NCBI RefSeq assembly: GCF_011390835.1 | Contig: NZ_JAABRQ010000006.1 | Location: 21,508 to 85,507 of the forward strand | Source: Hydrogenophaga sp. | GTDB lineage: Bacteria > Pseudomonadota > Gammaproteobacteria > Burkholderiales > Burkholderiaceae_C | Length of the DNA: 64,000 nt | Reading direction: 5' to 3' | Shown here: in pieces, positions 55,678 to 64,000 of the stretch | Layout: every line of letters begins with the position of its first letter | How positions within the stretch are numbered: position 1 is the stretch's first letter | The notes under the pieces: generated by a model | Seen by the model: only the letters and a program-made list of their open reading frames with translations | The model's database searches: none | Told to the model about the DNA's origin: nothing | Made by a program: the position numbers and the translations under genes

Positions 55678-57615
55678 ATGTCTTACCTTGTCCTGGCCCG
55701 CAAATACCGTCCGCGCAATTTTGCGGAAATGGTGGGCCAGGCGCATGTGGTGCAGGCCTTGTCGAACGCGCTCACTAGCCAGCGCCTGCACCACGCCTAC
55801 CTCTTCACCGGCACGCGCGGCGTTGGCAAAACGACGGTGTCGCGCATTCTGGCCAAATCGCTCAACTGCCTGGGCGCCGACGGCCAGGGCGGCATCACCG
55901 CCGAGCCCTGCGGTGTGTGTCAGGCCTGCACCGACATCGATGCCGGTCGCTTTGTGGATTACACCGAGCTCGATGCGGCGTCCAACCGGGGTGTGGACGA
56001 GGTGCAGTCGCTCTTGGAGCAGGCGGTCTACAAACCGGTGCAGGGGCGCTTCAAGGTCTTCATGATCGACGAGGTGCACATGCTGACCAACACCGCGTTC
56101 AACGCGATGTTGAAGACGCTGGAAGAACCGCCCGAGTACCTCAAGTTCGTGCTGGCCACGACCGACCCGCAAAAGGTGCCGGTCACGGTGCTCTCGCGCT
56201 GCCTGCAGTTCAACCTGCGGCCCATGCCGCCGGAGACGGTGCTGGATCACCTCCAGCAGGTGCTCGCGGCCGAAGCAGTGCCGGCAGAGCTGCAGGCGCT
56301 GCGCCTGATCGCGCGCGCGGCGCGCGGGTCGATGCGCGATGCGCTTTCCCTCACAGACCAGGCCATTGCCTTTGGCGACGGCCAGTTGCAGGAGGCGGGT
56401 GTGCGCCAGATGCTGGGAGCGGTGGACCGCGCCTATGTGTTCCGGCTCATCGACGCGCTGGCGCGAGCCGACGGCGCCGCGCTGATGGAAACAATCGACA
56501 GCCTGCGCACGCATGGGCTGAACGCGGCGTCGACATTGGAAGAAATGACGGGACTGCTGCAGCGGATGGCGGTGTTGCAGGCGGTTCCTTCGCGCAGCCA
56601 TGAAGGCGAGGCCGATGACCCCGATGCGGCTGAAATTCAACGCCTGGCCGACGCCTTGCCGGCCGACGAGACCCAGCTGCTTTACAGCCTGTGCCTGCAC
56701 GGGCGGGCCGAGCTGGGCCTGGCGCCGGACGAGTACGCGGCCCTCAGCATGGTGCTGCTGCGGCTGCTGGCCTTCAAGCCACCCGGTGCCGCGACCGCGG
56801 CTGCTGCGGAAAAAAAAACCCTGAAATCCGGGCCTGAGCCCGTCCGTACCCCTTCGCCAGCGCCGGCGGCGCTGCGTGTCTCAGCACCCAGGCCCGTGGC
56901 TGTTGCATCTGCGCCTGACCGGATCGCGGCGGGTGCTCGACCCGGCCCGCAGCCTCCGGCGTCACCCATGCGCGCATCAGCCCCGGTGCTCTCGGCAGCA
57001 TTCAGGCCTGCGCCCGCAGGCGGCGCGGCTGGCGACGATGACCGCCTGGACCCCGATGCCGCACCTTCGCCGCCGCCTTGGGACGATGAACCGCCGAGCG
57101 CACCCATGCCGGCGCCTTTTCCTCAGCGTGTGCTGGCGGTGCCCGTGCGCGACCACGGTCCCTCCGACCGACTGGATCAGCGGCGCGAGGCGCCAGTAGG
57201 CGACGCCAATGCCGAGCCAGAAACCACGGCCGAGGGCGACTTCTGGCTGGTCACGGTGCAAGCCTTGGTGCAGGCCGAAGCGGTAACCGCGCTGGCCCGC
57301 GAGCTGGCGCTGCAATCTCAGCTGGTGGCGCGCGATGCTGGGCGCTGGGTGCTGCGAGTCGAGCGCGAGTCACTCACACAGGGCGGCAGCCGGGATCGCC
57401 TGAGCGCAGCTTTGCGGGCCTATGGCCACGGCGTTGAACTGGCGATTGAGGTTGGGCCCGTCAGGGACTCACCGGCGCGTCGGCTGGCCGCTGCCGCCAG
57501 TGCCCGCCAGCGAGAAGCCGAGCGCCTGATTCTGGACGATCCTTTCGTGCAAAGCATGGTGCGCGACTTTGGCGGCAAAATCGTGCCAGGCACGCTGAAA
57601 GCGTCGGCGCCTTGA
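55678..57615 (+). CDS. dnaX: DNA polymerase III subunits tau/gamma
   Basis: Clamp-loader ATPase of 645 residues. Walker A is GTRGVGKTTVSRI, the zinc module has CLGA...CGVCQAC, the Walker B region is MIDEVHML, and sensor 1 is ATTDPQKVPVTVLSRCLQF. After domain III an Ala/Pro-rich linker begins near residue 375, followed by the tau-specific domains (WLVTVQALVQAEAVTAL). A run of nine A (56810-56818) at codons 378-381 would, after slippage in either direction, meet TGA within seven codons and give a gamma-like short form. The ATG at 55678 matches the family start (SYLVLARKYRP). Confidence 0.96.
   Translation: MSYLVLARKYRPRNFAEMVGQAHVVQALSNALTSQRLHHAYLFTGTRGVGKTTVSRILAKSLNCLGADGQGGITAEPCGVCQACTDIDAGRFVDYTELDAASNRGVDEVQSLLEQAVYKPVQGRFKVFMIDEVHMLTNTAFNAMLKTLEEPPEYLKFVLATTDPQKVPVTVLSRCLQFNLRPMPPETVLDHLQQVLAAEAVPAELQALRLIARAARGSMRDALSLTDQAIAFGDGQLQEAGVRQMLGAVDRAYVFRLIDALARADGAALMETIDSLRTHGLNAASTLEEMTGLLQRMAVLQAVPSRSHEGEADDPDAAEIQRLADALPADETQLLYSLCLHGRAELGLAPDEYAALSMVLLRLLAFKPPGAATAAAAEKKTLKSGPEPVRTPSPAPAALRVSAPRPVAVASAPDRIAAGARPGPQPPASPMRASAPVLSAAFRPAPAGGAAGDDDRLDPDAAPSPPPWDDEPPSAPMPAPFPQRVLAVPVRDHGPSDRLDQRREAPVGDANAEPETTAEGDFWLVTVQALVQAEAVTALARELALQSQLVARDAGRWVLRVERESLTQGGSRDRLSAALRAYGHGVELAIEVGPVRDSPARRLAAAASARQREAERLILDDPFVQSMVRDFGGKIVPGTLKASAP
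56810..56818 (+). promoter_or_regulatory. A9 slippery run in dnaX
   Basis: Nine consecutive A after GCGG at the end of domain III. The +1 frame reads CCC TGA at once. The -1 frame stops at a TGA at 56832-56834. A small GGGC-CTGA-GCCC hairpin follows at about 56828-56839. This is a candidate site of programmed frameshift or transcriptional slippage. Confidence 0.6.
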
Positions 57616-57657
57616 GGCGCCACCATTTGTTTTCGATTCACATACAAGGATCTCCCC

Positions 57658-57990
57658 ATGTTCAACAAAGGACAACTCGCCGGATTGATGAAGCAGGCTC
57701 AGGCTATGCAGGACAATCTAAAAAAGGCTCAGGACGAGCTCGCCTTCATCGAGGTCACCGGTGAGTCCGGTGCCGGTCTGGTCACCGTGCTCATGACCTG
57801 CAAGCACGACGTCAAGCGCGTCACCATCGATCCCAGCTTGCTGACCGACGACAAGGACATGCTGGAAGACCTGGTGGCCGCCGCCTTCAACGCTGCGGTG
57901 CGCAAGGCCGAAGAGACCACCACCGAAAAGATGGGCAAGCTCACCGCCGGCATGCCCGGTCTGCCTGGTGGCATGAAAATGCCGTTTTGA
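57658..57990 (+). CDS. ybaB: YbaB/EbfC nucleoid-associated protein
   Basis: Small dimeric DNA-binding protein of 110 residues. It starts [20 protein letters not shown], a helix typical of YbaB, has a middle beta sheet ([25 protein letters not shown]) and a Gly/Met/Pro-rich C-terminus ([12 protein letters not shown]). It is always found between dnaX and recR in proteobacteria; the exact role is debated (nucleoid structure, gene control). AAGGAT precedes the ATG. Confidence 0.97.
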   Translation: MFNKGQLAGLMKQAQAMQDNLKKAQDELAFIEVTGESGAGLVTVLMTCKHDVKRVTIDPSLLTDDKDMLEDLVAAAFNAAVRKAEETTTEKMGKLTAGMPGLPGGMKMPF

Positions 57991-58035
57991 CAGCGCGTTT
58001 GATCGCAAAGCGCCGCGCTGTGTGGCGAAACTGCC

Positions 58036-58641
58036 ATGGCCGACAACCACTCCCTTGAACTGCTGGTGCAGGCGCTCAAACGGCTGCCGGGCGTGGGCGT
58101 GAAATCGGCGCAGCGCATGGCCTTTCACTTGCTGCAGCATGACCGCGACGGTGCGCTGCAGCTCGCCCAGGCCTTGCAGAACGCCACCACCTCGGTGCGG
58201 CACTGCACCCTGTGTCACACCTTCACCGAAGGCGAGATCTGCACCACCTGCGCCGACGCGCGGCGCGACCGCAGCCAGCTTTGTGTGGTGGAAACGCCGG
58301 CCGACCAGTCGGCGCTGGAGCGCACCGGGGCCTACAAGGGCTTGTACTTTGTGTTGATGGGCAAACTCAGCCCTCTGGACGGCGTGGGCCCACGCGACAT
58401 CGGTCTGCAAAAGCTGTTTGACCGGGTCGATGCAGAGGTGGATGGCTCGCGCGAGGTGCGCGAAGTGATTCTGGCCACCAACTTCACCGCCGAGGGCGAA
58501 ACTACGGCCCATGTGATTTCGCAAGGACTCAAGCAGCGTGGGCTGGCGGTGACGCGGCTGGCGCGCGGCGTACCGGTGGGCAGCGAGCTTGAGTACGTGG
58601 ACCTGGGCACCATTGCGCACGCCCTGGTGGACCGGCGCTGA
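58036..58641 (+). CDS. recR: Recombination mediator RecR
   Basis: RecFOR pathway protein of 201 residues. The helix-hairpin-helix is [20 protein letters not shown]. The zinc finger is [16 protein letters not shown]. The Toprim domain has [17 protein letters not shown] and [16 protein letters not shown]. It loads RecA at gaps with RecO. It follows ybaB by 45 bases. Confidence 0.97.
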   Translation: MADNHSLELLVQALKRLPGVGVKSAQRMAFHLLQHDRDGALQLAQALQNATTSVRHCTLCHTFTEGEICTTCADARRDRSQLCVVETPADQSALERTGAYKGLYFVLMGKLSPLDGVGPRDIGLQKLFDRVDAEVDGSREVREVILATNFTAEGETTAHVISQGLKQRGLAVTRLARGVPVGSELEYVDLGTIAHALVDRR

Positions 58642-58674
58642 GCTGGCGTTTCATATTTTTTCCGAAAGCATTGG

Positions 58675-59079
58675 ATGAAACTCGCGGGATTGACCGTGGC
58701 CTATTGGGCTGTGCTGGTGGCCGCTTTGTTGCCCATCGTGTGTGCCGGTATTGCCAAATGGGGCGCGTTCGGGCGATCGCGGCGAGATGGCGGTTACGAC
58801 AACCACGACCCGCGCGCCTGGCTGGCACGCCAGAGCGACTGGCGGGCGCGCGCCAACGGAGCCCAGGCCAACAGCTTTGAGGCCCTGCCATTCTTCATTG
58901 GCGCGGTCATCATCGCCCACCAGACCGGTGCCATGCAGCTGCGGCTGGATGTGATGGCCTTTGTCTGGGTGGTGCTGCGCCTGACCTACATCTTGCTCTA
59001 CGTGGCTGATCTGGCCAGCGCGCGCAGCCTGGTTTGGACGCTGGCCTTGACGGTCAACATCGCCATCCTTTTCATCTGA
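58675..59079 (+). CDS. MAPEG family membrane protein
   Basis: Membrane protein of 134 residues with four predicted helices. The family pattern is visible: YDNHDPRAWLARQSDWRARANGAQANSFEALPFF, in which the Asn-Pro/Arg segment and ANxxE resemble the glutathione-binding region. MAPEG relatives act as glutathione transferases or eicosanoid enzymes in eukaryotes; the bacterial role is unknown. It lies 33 bases after recR and ends at an intrinsic terminator. Confidence 0.88.
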   Translation: MKLAGLTVAYWAVLVAALLPIVCAGIAKWGAFGRSRRDGGYDNHDPRAWLARQSDWRARANGAQANSFEALPFFIGAVIIAHQTGAMQLRLDVMAFVWVVLRLTYILLYVADLASARSLVWTLALTVNIAILFI

Positions 59080-59098
59080 ACGGTTCGGTCTCCCGCCC

Positions 59099-59126
59099 AG
59101 GGGTAACGTACCCCTCGCTTTTGTTT
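59099..59126 (+). terminator. Intrinsic terminator after the dnaX-ybaB-recR-MAPEG operon
   Basis: AGGGGTA (59099-59105) pairs perfectly with TACCCCT (59109-59115) around a three-base loop. A T-rich tail (TTTTGTTTT) follows. It is 20 bases after the MAPEG stop. Confidence 0.85.
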
Positions 59127-59235
59127 TCGTGTCCCTCGGTGAAAACCCGCTCGGGAGAGGTCCCGATGCGATGAATCGAGCTCTGCCCTAGGCTCAAGGG
59201 CAGATCAAGAACATCGAAGCATCAAGGGACGTGAC

Positions 59236-60279
59236 ATGTGGAACCGGCGCGAATGGGGCGTGGCTCTGGCCACTGCCTGCTGGGCAGCGGGCGCGCCGGT
59301 CGTGCGCGCGCAGCCCAGGCGGGTGTCAGAGCGGGCGCGCCTCACCGTGGCAATCGACCGCAGGTCGGCGCTGTGCTACCTGCCCCTGACCATTGCCGAG
59401 CGGCTGTCTTACTTCACCATCGAAGGCTTGGACGTGCAGGTGCGCGAGTACCCGAGCCTGGCGCAAGCACAGCAGGCGGTGCTGGGCAACGAAGCCCAGG
59501 TTCTATGTGGTCCCTACAGCGCCTTGCTCGACCTGCAGTCGCGCGGCCACAGCCTGCGCTCACTGGTGCTGCTGGGGCGAGCGCCGCAGGTGGTGATGGG
59601 CATCTCCCAGCGGACCCTGGCCAGCTACCGCGGGCCGTTTGATTTGCGAGGGCGCAAGATCGGTGTGATGGCGCTGGGCTCGTCCTCGCATCGGGTGGCA
59701 CGCATGATGGTGGCGCGAGGCCGGGTGCCTGATCAGGAGGTTCAGTACCTGCCGTTGCCGCAAGGCGATGCGGCAGTGGCGGCGTTGCGCTCTGGCCAGA
59801 TCGATGCCCTGTGCCACGCCGACCTGGCGATCACCGAGCTGGAGCAGGGTGGGGACATGCGGGTGGTGGCCGACCTGCGCACGGTGCGTGGCAACGCCGA
59901 CCTGTTTGGAGGCCCGTGGCCGTCGGCTTGCCTGAGCATTCCACCGGACTTCGCCTCGGCCAAAGCGCCTCAGACCCAGGCCCTGGCGCACGCGCTGGTG
60001 CACGCACTGAAATGGTTGCAGACAGCCGGTCCCTCGGACCTGATCAGGGCGGTACCGGAAGCCTATTTCCAGGGTGATCGGGCGCTCTACATCGCGGCGT
60101 TTGGCCGGGCGCGGGAAGCGTGGACCAGCGATGGCCTGATGCCCGCTGACGGGCCTCAGACGGTGGTGCGCGCACTGAGCAGGCTGGCGGAGTCGGGCGG
60201 TGGCCTGCCGCGCGTGGAGCTGGCCCAGACCTTTACCAATGACTTTGCGCTGCGCGCTAAGGCCAAGTTCAAGGCTTGA
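59236..60279 (+). CDS. NitT/TauT-type ABC transporter substrate-binding protein
   Basis: Periplasmic binding protein of 347 residues in the nitrate/sulfonate/taurine-like group. The signal peptide is WGVALATACWAAGAPVVRA, with cleavage probably after VRAQ. Typical segments are CYLPLTIAERLSYFTIEGLDVQV, VLGNEAQVLCGPYSALLDL, LRGRKIGVMALGSSSHRVA and ALRSGQIDALCHADLA. The usual permease and ATPase genes are not adjacent, so this is an orphan receptor in this window; the ligand is unknown. It converges with mltD. Confidence 0.88.
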   Translation: MWNRREWGVALATACWAAGAPVVRAQPRRVSERARLTVAIDRRSALCYLPLTIAERLSYFTIEGLDVQVREYPSLAQAQQAVLGNEAQVLCGPYSALLDLQSRGHSLRSLVLLGRAPQVVMGISQRTLASYRGPFDLRGRKIGVMALGSSSHRVARMMVARGRVPDQEVQYLPLPQGDAAVAALRSGQIDALCHADLAITELEQGGDMRVVADLRTVRGNADLFGGPWPSACLSIPPDFASAKAPQTQALAHALVHALKWLQTAGPSDLIRAVPEAYFQGDRALYIAAFGRAREAWTSDGLMPADGPQTVVRALSRLAESGGGLPRVELAQTFTNDFALRAKAKFKA

Positions 60280-60316
60280 GGCCGCCAGTCGCTGCAGTAC
60301 CCGCGAGACCCGTTGC

Positions 60317-61993
60317 TCACTTGCCGTTGCTGGCCGCTACTTTGGTGGGCGCTTTCTTGGCCGCTACCCGGTTGCTCGATTTTTGGCTTGCCGCGGTCTT
60401 GGCGCTGGAGTTGGCCACTGCCCGCTTGTTGTCTTTGCCATTGCTGCGAGCCGCCGACTGGGTGCGTTTCTTGCCGTTGCTCTTGGCCACAGGGCGTTTC
60501 GCGCTGCTGCCAGAGGCGAGGGCAGGCTTGCGCGGCAACATCAGGGTGATGCGCTGACCAGGCTTGAGCGCCGCGTTCACCGCCAGCTTGTTCCAGCCAG
60601 CGGCACTCACAGGGCTGACGCCGTAGCGGTTGGCCAGCTTGGTGAGGTTTTCACCTTTGCGAGCCTTGACGCTCACGCGCTTGAGGATCACCTCGGGCTG
60701 CAGGCTGAGGTGGCCGTTGTCCGCCACGTGCTCGGCCACATCCCGGTTGTGTTGCCCGGTGCGCGGCACCAGCAGACTGGAGCCTGCACGCAGCTTCATG
60801 CGCGGCGGGATGTTGTTGAGGCGGCGCAGCTCGGATTCGCTCAGACCCGCCTGCTTGGCCGCCTGGGCAACGGTCATGGTGCTGGGCACGACCCACGCGG
60901 TCCAGCTGGCCAGGCGACCATCATGGGCCTGCAGGTTGCGCTGGAACACTGTGGCACTGTCCCAGGGCAGCAGGATGTTGGGCGTGCCCGCCGCCATCAC
61001 GATCGGCTGGTTGATGGATGGGTTGAGCGCACGGAAATCGGCCTCGCTGATTTCCGACAGGCGCGCGATGAGGGCCACGTCCATGTCGCGCTCGATCACC
61101 ACCGTGTCGAAGAACGGGTGGTTGCCGATCAGGGGCAGCGCGGCGCTGAAGGCTTCGGGCCGCGCGATGATGTTTTTTACCGCTTGCAGCTTGGGCACGT
61201 ACATGCGCGTTTCCATCGGCATGGTGAGGTCGGTGTAGCCGGTGGGCAGACCTTCGCGCAGGTTGCGCGTGATGGCTCGGTTCACGCTGCCCTGGCCCCA
61301 GTTGTAGGCCGCCAGGGCGAGGTGCCAGTCGCCGAAGCGGCTGTGCAGCTGCTGCAGGTAGTCGAGCGCGGCCCGGGTGGAGGCGAGTACATCTCGCCGG
61401 TCATCGCGAAACATGTTCTGCTTGAGGTCGAAGGACTGGCCGGTGGCGGGCATGAACTGCCACATGCCGGCGGCGCGTGCGCTTGATACCGCCTGCGGGT
61501 TGAAGGCGCTTTCGATGAAGGGCAGCAAGGCCAGCTCCATCGGCATGTTGCGACGCTCGATCTCTTCGACGATGTGGAACAGGTAGCGACTGGAGCGCTC
61601 GGTCATGCGCTGGATGTAGTCGGGCCGCGTGGCGTACCACTGCTCACGATCGCGCACCAGGTCGTTGTCCAGGTCGGTCATGGCAAAGCCGCGGCGGATG
61701 CGATCCCACAGGTCGGTCGGCGCAGCGAGCGTGGCCACCGGTGCCCGCGCAGCGGGAGCGGTTCCAATTTCGCTTAGCGGCCCCTGCACAATCATGGGCG
61801 GAGAGGCTGGCCGGGTGGCGGGCGGGACGGCTTGCGGCGTCTGGACCTGAACCGTGGGCGCCGACGGGTTGACCTCAGGCAGCGTGGTCGTGGCGCAGCC
61901 GCCGAGTACCAGAGCGCCGAGCGCCAGCAACACGCCGCCAGCGCGATGGCGCAGCGGTTGGTTGGACGCAGAAAACCGGAGGGTGAGATTCAT
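60317..61993 (-). CDS. mltD: Membrane-bound lytic transglycosylase D
   Basis: Cleaves the glycan strands of peptidoglycan. The protein has 558 residues. The lipoprotein signal ends in LVLGGCATTTL (lipobox). The SLT domain has the catalytic Glu in ALLPFIESAFNPQAVS, then GMWQFMPATGQSFDL and YNWGQGSVNRAI. LysM-like segments follow (VPSTMTVAQAAKQAGLSESEL; RKGENLTKLANRYGVSP). The last 70 residues are a Lys/Ala/Ser-rich basic tail, unusual in length. The ATG at 61993 overlaps the gloB stop by one base. Confidence 0.93.
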   Translation of the reverse strand: MNLTLRFSASNQPLRHRAGGVLLALGALVLGGCATTTLPEVNPSAPTVQVQTPQAVPPATRPASPPMIVQGPLSEIGTAPAARAPVATLAAPTDLWDRIRRGFAMTDLDNDLVRDREQWYATRPDYIQRMTERSSRYLFHIVEEIERRNMPMELALLPFIESAFNPQAVSSARAAGMWQFMPATGQSFDLKQNMFRDDRRDVLASTRAALDYLQQLHSRFGDWHLALAAYNWGQGSVNRAITRNLREGLPTGYTDLTMPMETRMYVPKLQAVKNIIARPEAFSAALPLIGNHPFFDTVVIERDMDVALIARLSEISEADFRALNPSINQPIVMAAGTPNILLPWDSATVFQRNLQAHDGRLASWTAWVVPSTMTVAQAAKQAGLSESELRRLNNIPPRMKLRAGSSLLVPRTGQHNRDVAEHVADNGHLSLQPEVILKRVSVKARKGENLTKLANRYGVSPVSAAGWNKLAVNAALKPGQRITLMLPRKPALASGSSAKRPVAKSNGKKRTQSAARSNGKDNKRAVANSSAKTAASQKSSNRVAAKKAPTKVAASNGK

Positions 61994-62763
61994 CAGAAGT
62001 GGTTCTTCCATTCGCGCAAGGTGGCAAACACCTCGGTGACATCGGATCCGCAAGCGGGGTTGTACGCGCGGGCAGATGCAGCCACGGCACCCACGTCGGC
62101 ACGCAGAAAAGGGTTGATTCGCCGCTCCAAGTCGATGCTGCTGGGCAGCGTGGGCTGATGCTGTGCTCGCAGTTGTCGACAGTGATCGGCGTGCCGCACC
62201 AGATCGCTGTTGCCGGGCTCCACTGCGAGCGCAAACCGCAGGTTGGCCAGGGTGTATTCGTGGGTGCAGCAGACGCGGGTGTTACCGGGCAAGGCGGCCA
62301 GGCGGGAGAGCGACCGCAGCATTTGCGCCGGTGTGCCTTCAAAGAGGCGACCGCAGCCCGCAGAAAACAGCGTGTCGCCGCAAAACAGCAGCGGCGCATT
62401 GTCCACCGCTGGGCAGTGGTAAGCGATATGGCCCAGGGTGTGGCCGGGCACGCTGATGACCTCAAATCGCAGACCGAGCACGTCGATGGCGTCGCCATCG
62501 TGCACCCGCTGCAGCGGCTCGGGCATGGGCTCGCTTGCGGGGCCGACCACTTGCGCGCCAGTTGCTTCACGCAGCTCGGCCACGCCGCCGGTGTGGTCGC
62601 CATGGTGGTGGGTGATGAGGATGGTGTCGAGTACCAACTGGTGCTCGCGCACATACGCGGCAACGCCGCTGGCCTCACCCGGATCGACCACCAGCGCGCG
62701 CGCGCCGTCGTGCAGGATCCAGATGTAGTTGTCGTTGAAAGCCGGAATGGGAAACAGGTGCAT
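61993..62763 (-). CDS. gloB: Hydroxyacylglutathione hydrolase (glyoxalase II)
   Basis: Hydrolyses S-lactoylglutathione in methylglyoxal detoxification. The protein has 256 residues with the metallo-beta-lactamase motif ITHHHGDHTGG near residue 53. Further metal ligands are in VPGHTLGHIAYH, LFCGDTLFSAGCGRLF and CCTHEYTLANL. It begins MHLFPIPAFNDNYIW, the family start. It is divergent from the methyltransferase gene; the gloB-methyltransferase-rnhA order is like E. coli gloB-yafS-rnhA. Confidence 0.97.
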   Translation of the reverse strand: MHLFPIPAFNDNYIWILHDGARALVVDPGEASGVAAYVREHQLVLDTILITHHHGDHTGGVAELREATGAQVVGPASEPMPEPLQRVHDGDAIDVLGLRFEVISVPGHTLGHIAYHCPAVDNAPLLFCGDTLFSAGCGRLFEGTPAQMLRSLSRLAALPGNTRVCCTHEYTLANLRFALAVEPGNSDLVRHADHCRQLRAQHQPTLPSSIDLERRINPFLRADVGAVAASARAYNPACGSDVTEVFATLREWKNHF

Positions 62764-62867
62764 GGCGTCGGGGGATTGCGCGGGACGTGTAGAGTCCGGA
62801 GGAACCGCCTGATCCTATCGGTAGCCCGTGTGGAACAGGAACCCGAACCGCCTGTCAGACACAAGCA

Positions 62868-63713
62868 ATGAGCGATCCAATTATAGGCTTGACCGAGTGG
62901 CTGCAGACCGCGCCTGGGCAATACCTGCTCGGCTGGGAGCAGGCCCAGTTCGACTTGACGGTGGCCGATCTGTTTGGCTACAACGCCTTGCAGCTCGGCC
63001 TGCCCGAGCTCGACACCTTGCGCGCCAACCGCATGCCCCACCGCTGGCAGGCCTTGCCCGAGGAAGCATCGCGCTCGGGCGTCCCGCAGGCCGAGGTCGC
63101 CCTGCCGGTGGCGCCCGACAAAGATCTGAACGGCGAGGCGGCCCGCCCCAGGGTGGCGCGTGTGCACCTGGTGACCAACGCCGCGGCCTTGCCGTTTCCC
63201 GCCGCCAGCCTGGATCTGCTGGTGCTGCCGCACACACTGGAGCTCAGCGCCGACCCGCACCACGTGTTGCGCGAGGTGGAGCGGGTGCTGGTGCCCGAAG
63301 GCCGGGTGGTGATCTCCGGTCTGAACCCGGCCAGCCTTTGGGGCTTTCGCCAGGGGCGCGGCCACCTTTGGTCGCGGCTGCGCCTGCCGGGCGCCACACC
63401 ACCCAAGCTCTACCTGCCCGAAGCGGGCGATTTCATCGGGCCCTGGCGGCTGCGCGACTGGCTGAGGCTGCTGAGTTTTGAAGTAGAGTCGGATCGCTAT
63501 GGCTGCTACCGGCCCGCGGTGAGCACCGAAAAATGGTTGCAGCGCACCGCCTGGATGGACCGCGCCGGCGCCCGCTGGTGGCCCATATTTGGCGCCGTCT
63601 ACTTCGTGGTGGCGGTCAAGCGGGTACGCGGTGTGCGCCTGCTCGGCCCGGCCTGGAAACCGCGTCGCGCCGGCGCCACCGCCAGCCCGGTGCCGGTCGC
63701 GAACCGCCACTGA
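62868..63713 (+). CDS. SAM-dependent methyltransferase, YafS-like
   Basis: Class I methyltransferase of 281 residues. It starts with a conserved [19 protein letters not shown]. The late motif region [20 protein letters not shown] and [21 protein letters not shown] follows. The usual glycine motif I is poorly conserved here, as in YafS relatives. The C-terminus is basic. The substrate is unknown. The conserved place between gloB and rnhA supports the assignment. A GGCGCC-TTCG-GGCGCC hairpin (63725-63740) follows the stop. Confidence 0.85.
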   Translation: MSDPIIGLTEWLQTAPGQYLLGWEQAQFDLTVADLFGYNALQLGLPELDTLRANRMPHRWQALPEEASRSGVPQAEVALPVAPDKDLNGEAARPRVARVHLVTNAAALPFPAASLDLLVLPHTLELSADPHHVLREVERVLVPEGRVVISGLNPASLWGFRQGRGHLWSRLRLPGATPPKLYLPEAGDFIGPWRLRDWLRLLSFEVESDRYGCYRPAVSTEKWLQRTAWMDRAGARWWPIFGAVYFVVAVKRVRGVRLLGPAWKPRRAGATASPVPVANRH

Positions 63714-63724
63714 GCAACATCTCT

Positions 63725-63740
63725 GGCGCCTTCGGGCGCC
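63725..63740 (+). terminator. UUCG-loop hairpin between the methyltransferase gene and rnhA
   Basis: GGCGCC pairs with GGCGCC around TTCG. No T-run follows, so this is a weak terminator or a stabilising hairpin. Confidence 0.35.
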
Positions 63741-63766
63741 TTCGCCATTCTGGAAACATTGAAGCC

Positions 63767-64000
63767 ATGAGCCTTGACCATGTGATCCTCTACACCGACG
63801 GCGCCTGCAAGGGTAACCCTGGGCCGGGTGGCTGGGGCGTGTACCTGAAGGCGGGCGGACATGAGAAAGAGCTCTGGGGGGGCGAGCGCAACACCACCAA
63901 CAACCGCATGGAGCTCACCGCGGTGATCGAAGGCCTGGCGGCGCTCAAGCGGCCGTGTCGCGTGGCCGTCTACCTGGACAGCGAGTACGTGCGCAAGGGC
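63767..64000 (+). CDS. rnhA: Ribonuclease HI, N-terminal part
   Basis: Degrades the RNA of RNA-DNA hybrids. The gene is cut by the right window edge; 78 codons are visible. Catalytic Asp is in [18 protein letters not shown], the Glu in [15 protein letters not shown], and the second Asp in [12 protein letters not shown]. It starts [12 protein letters not shown]. Confidence 0.97.
   Translation, partial: MSLDHVILYTDGACKGNPGPGGWGVYLKAGGHEKELWGGERNTTNNRMELTAVIEGLAALKRPCRVAVYLDSEYVRKG

Noticed and set aside
61875-63710. Minus-strand frame of 611 codons across gloB and the methyltransferase gene
   Set aside because: It runs antisense to the methyltransferase and out of frame with gloB; both real genes have clear motifs.

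Overview
The window reads as a chromosomal segment of a high-GC betaproteobacterium, most likely Burkholderiales/Comamonadaceae (Hydrogenophaga-like). The assignment rests on gene content and order (ftsH-folP-glmM, dnaX-ybaB-recR preceded by the SRP RNA gene, gloB-methyltransferase-rnhA) and on the protein types. It is an inference, because no database search was possible.

Layout. 1-3.9 kb: end of ftsH, folP, glmM and a GNAT gene (+). 4-11.3 kb: a minus-strand block with an arsenic operon, read in transcription order as arsR, GAPDH, arsJ, thioredoxin-type arsC, acr3, glutaredoxin-type arsC, arsH. A DOMON-like gene and a NamZ (DUF1343) gene follow on the same strand. 11.5-31.7 kb: a phosphate/polyphosphate region holding ppk2, an acyltransferase-PlcP-glycosyltransferase operon, ppk1-sixA, a cyclase-like response regulator with a hybrid kinase, ppx, a Tat-secreted thioredoxin-like protein, and pstSCAB-phoU-phoB-phoR. 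31.7-43.3 kb: a GT39-like membrane protein, rpmE2, rho, trxA, addB/addA-like recombination genes and an HI0933-like flavoprotein. 43.3-55.4 kb: an accessory segment with CYTH-CHAD, an orphan ParA and an AT-hook basic protein (minus), then a DUF47/PhoU-like fusion, a truncated PPDK-like protein, FabI and MaoC-Pta (plus), then PhaC (minus) and a broken integrase next to ffs. 55.5-64 kb: ffs, dnaX-ybaB-recR, a MAPEG protein, an ABC substrate-binding protein, mltD, gloB, a methyltransferase and the start of rnhA.

How the genes fit together. Pho boxes (CTGTCAT-like half-sites repeated every 11 bp) are visible before pstS, before ppk1 and before the acyltransferase-PlcP-glycosyltransferase operon. 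The last reads as a phosphate-starvation membrane-lipid remodelling operon: phospholipid headgroups are removed and replaced by sugars and possibly ornithine lipid. Phosphate uptake (Pst), signalling (PhoU/B/R), polyphosphate synthesis (Ppk1, Ppk2) and breakdown (Ppx) therefore lie close together with lipid economy.

The accessory segment is the most novel part. One operon joins a polyphosphate-type CYTH-CHAD protein to an orphan ParA ATPase and an AT-hook DNA-binding protein, which suggests positioning of polyphosphate granules. The divergent operon has a perfect FNR-type site (TTGAT-N4-ATCAA) and encodes a PhoU-like fusion and a PPDK lacking its PEP domain, followed by genes that could feed the PHA synthase. 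The integrase remnant abutting ffs suggests that the segment arrived by integration at the SRP RNA gene. Another notable point is a run of nine A in dnaX at the place where a shortened gamma subunit would be made.
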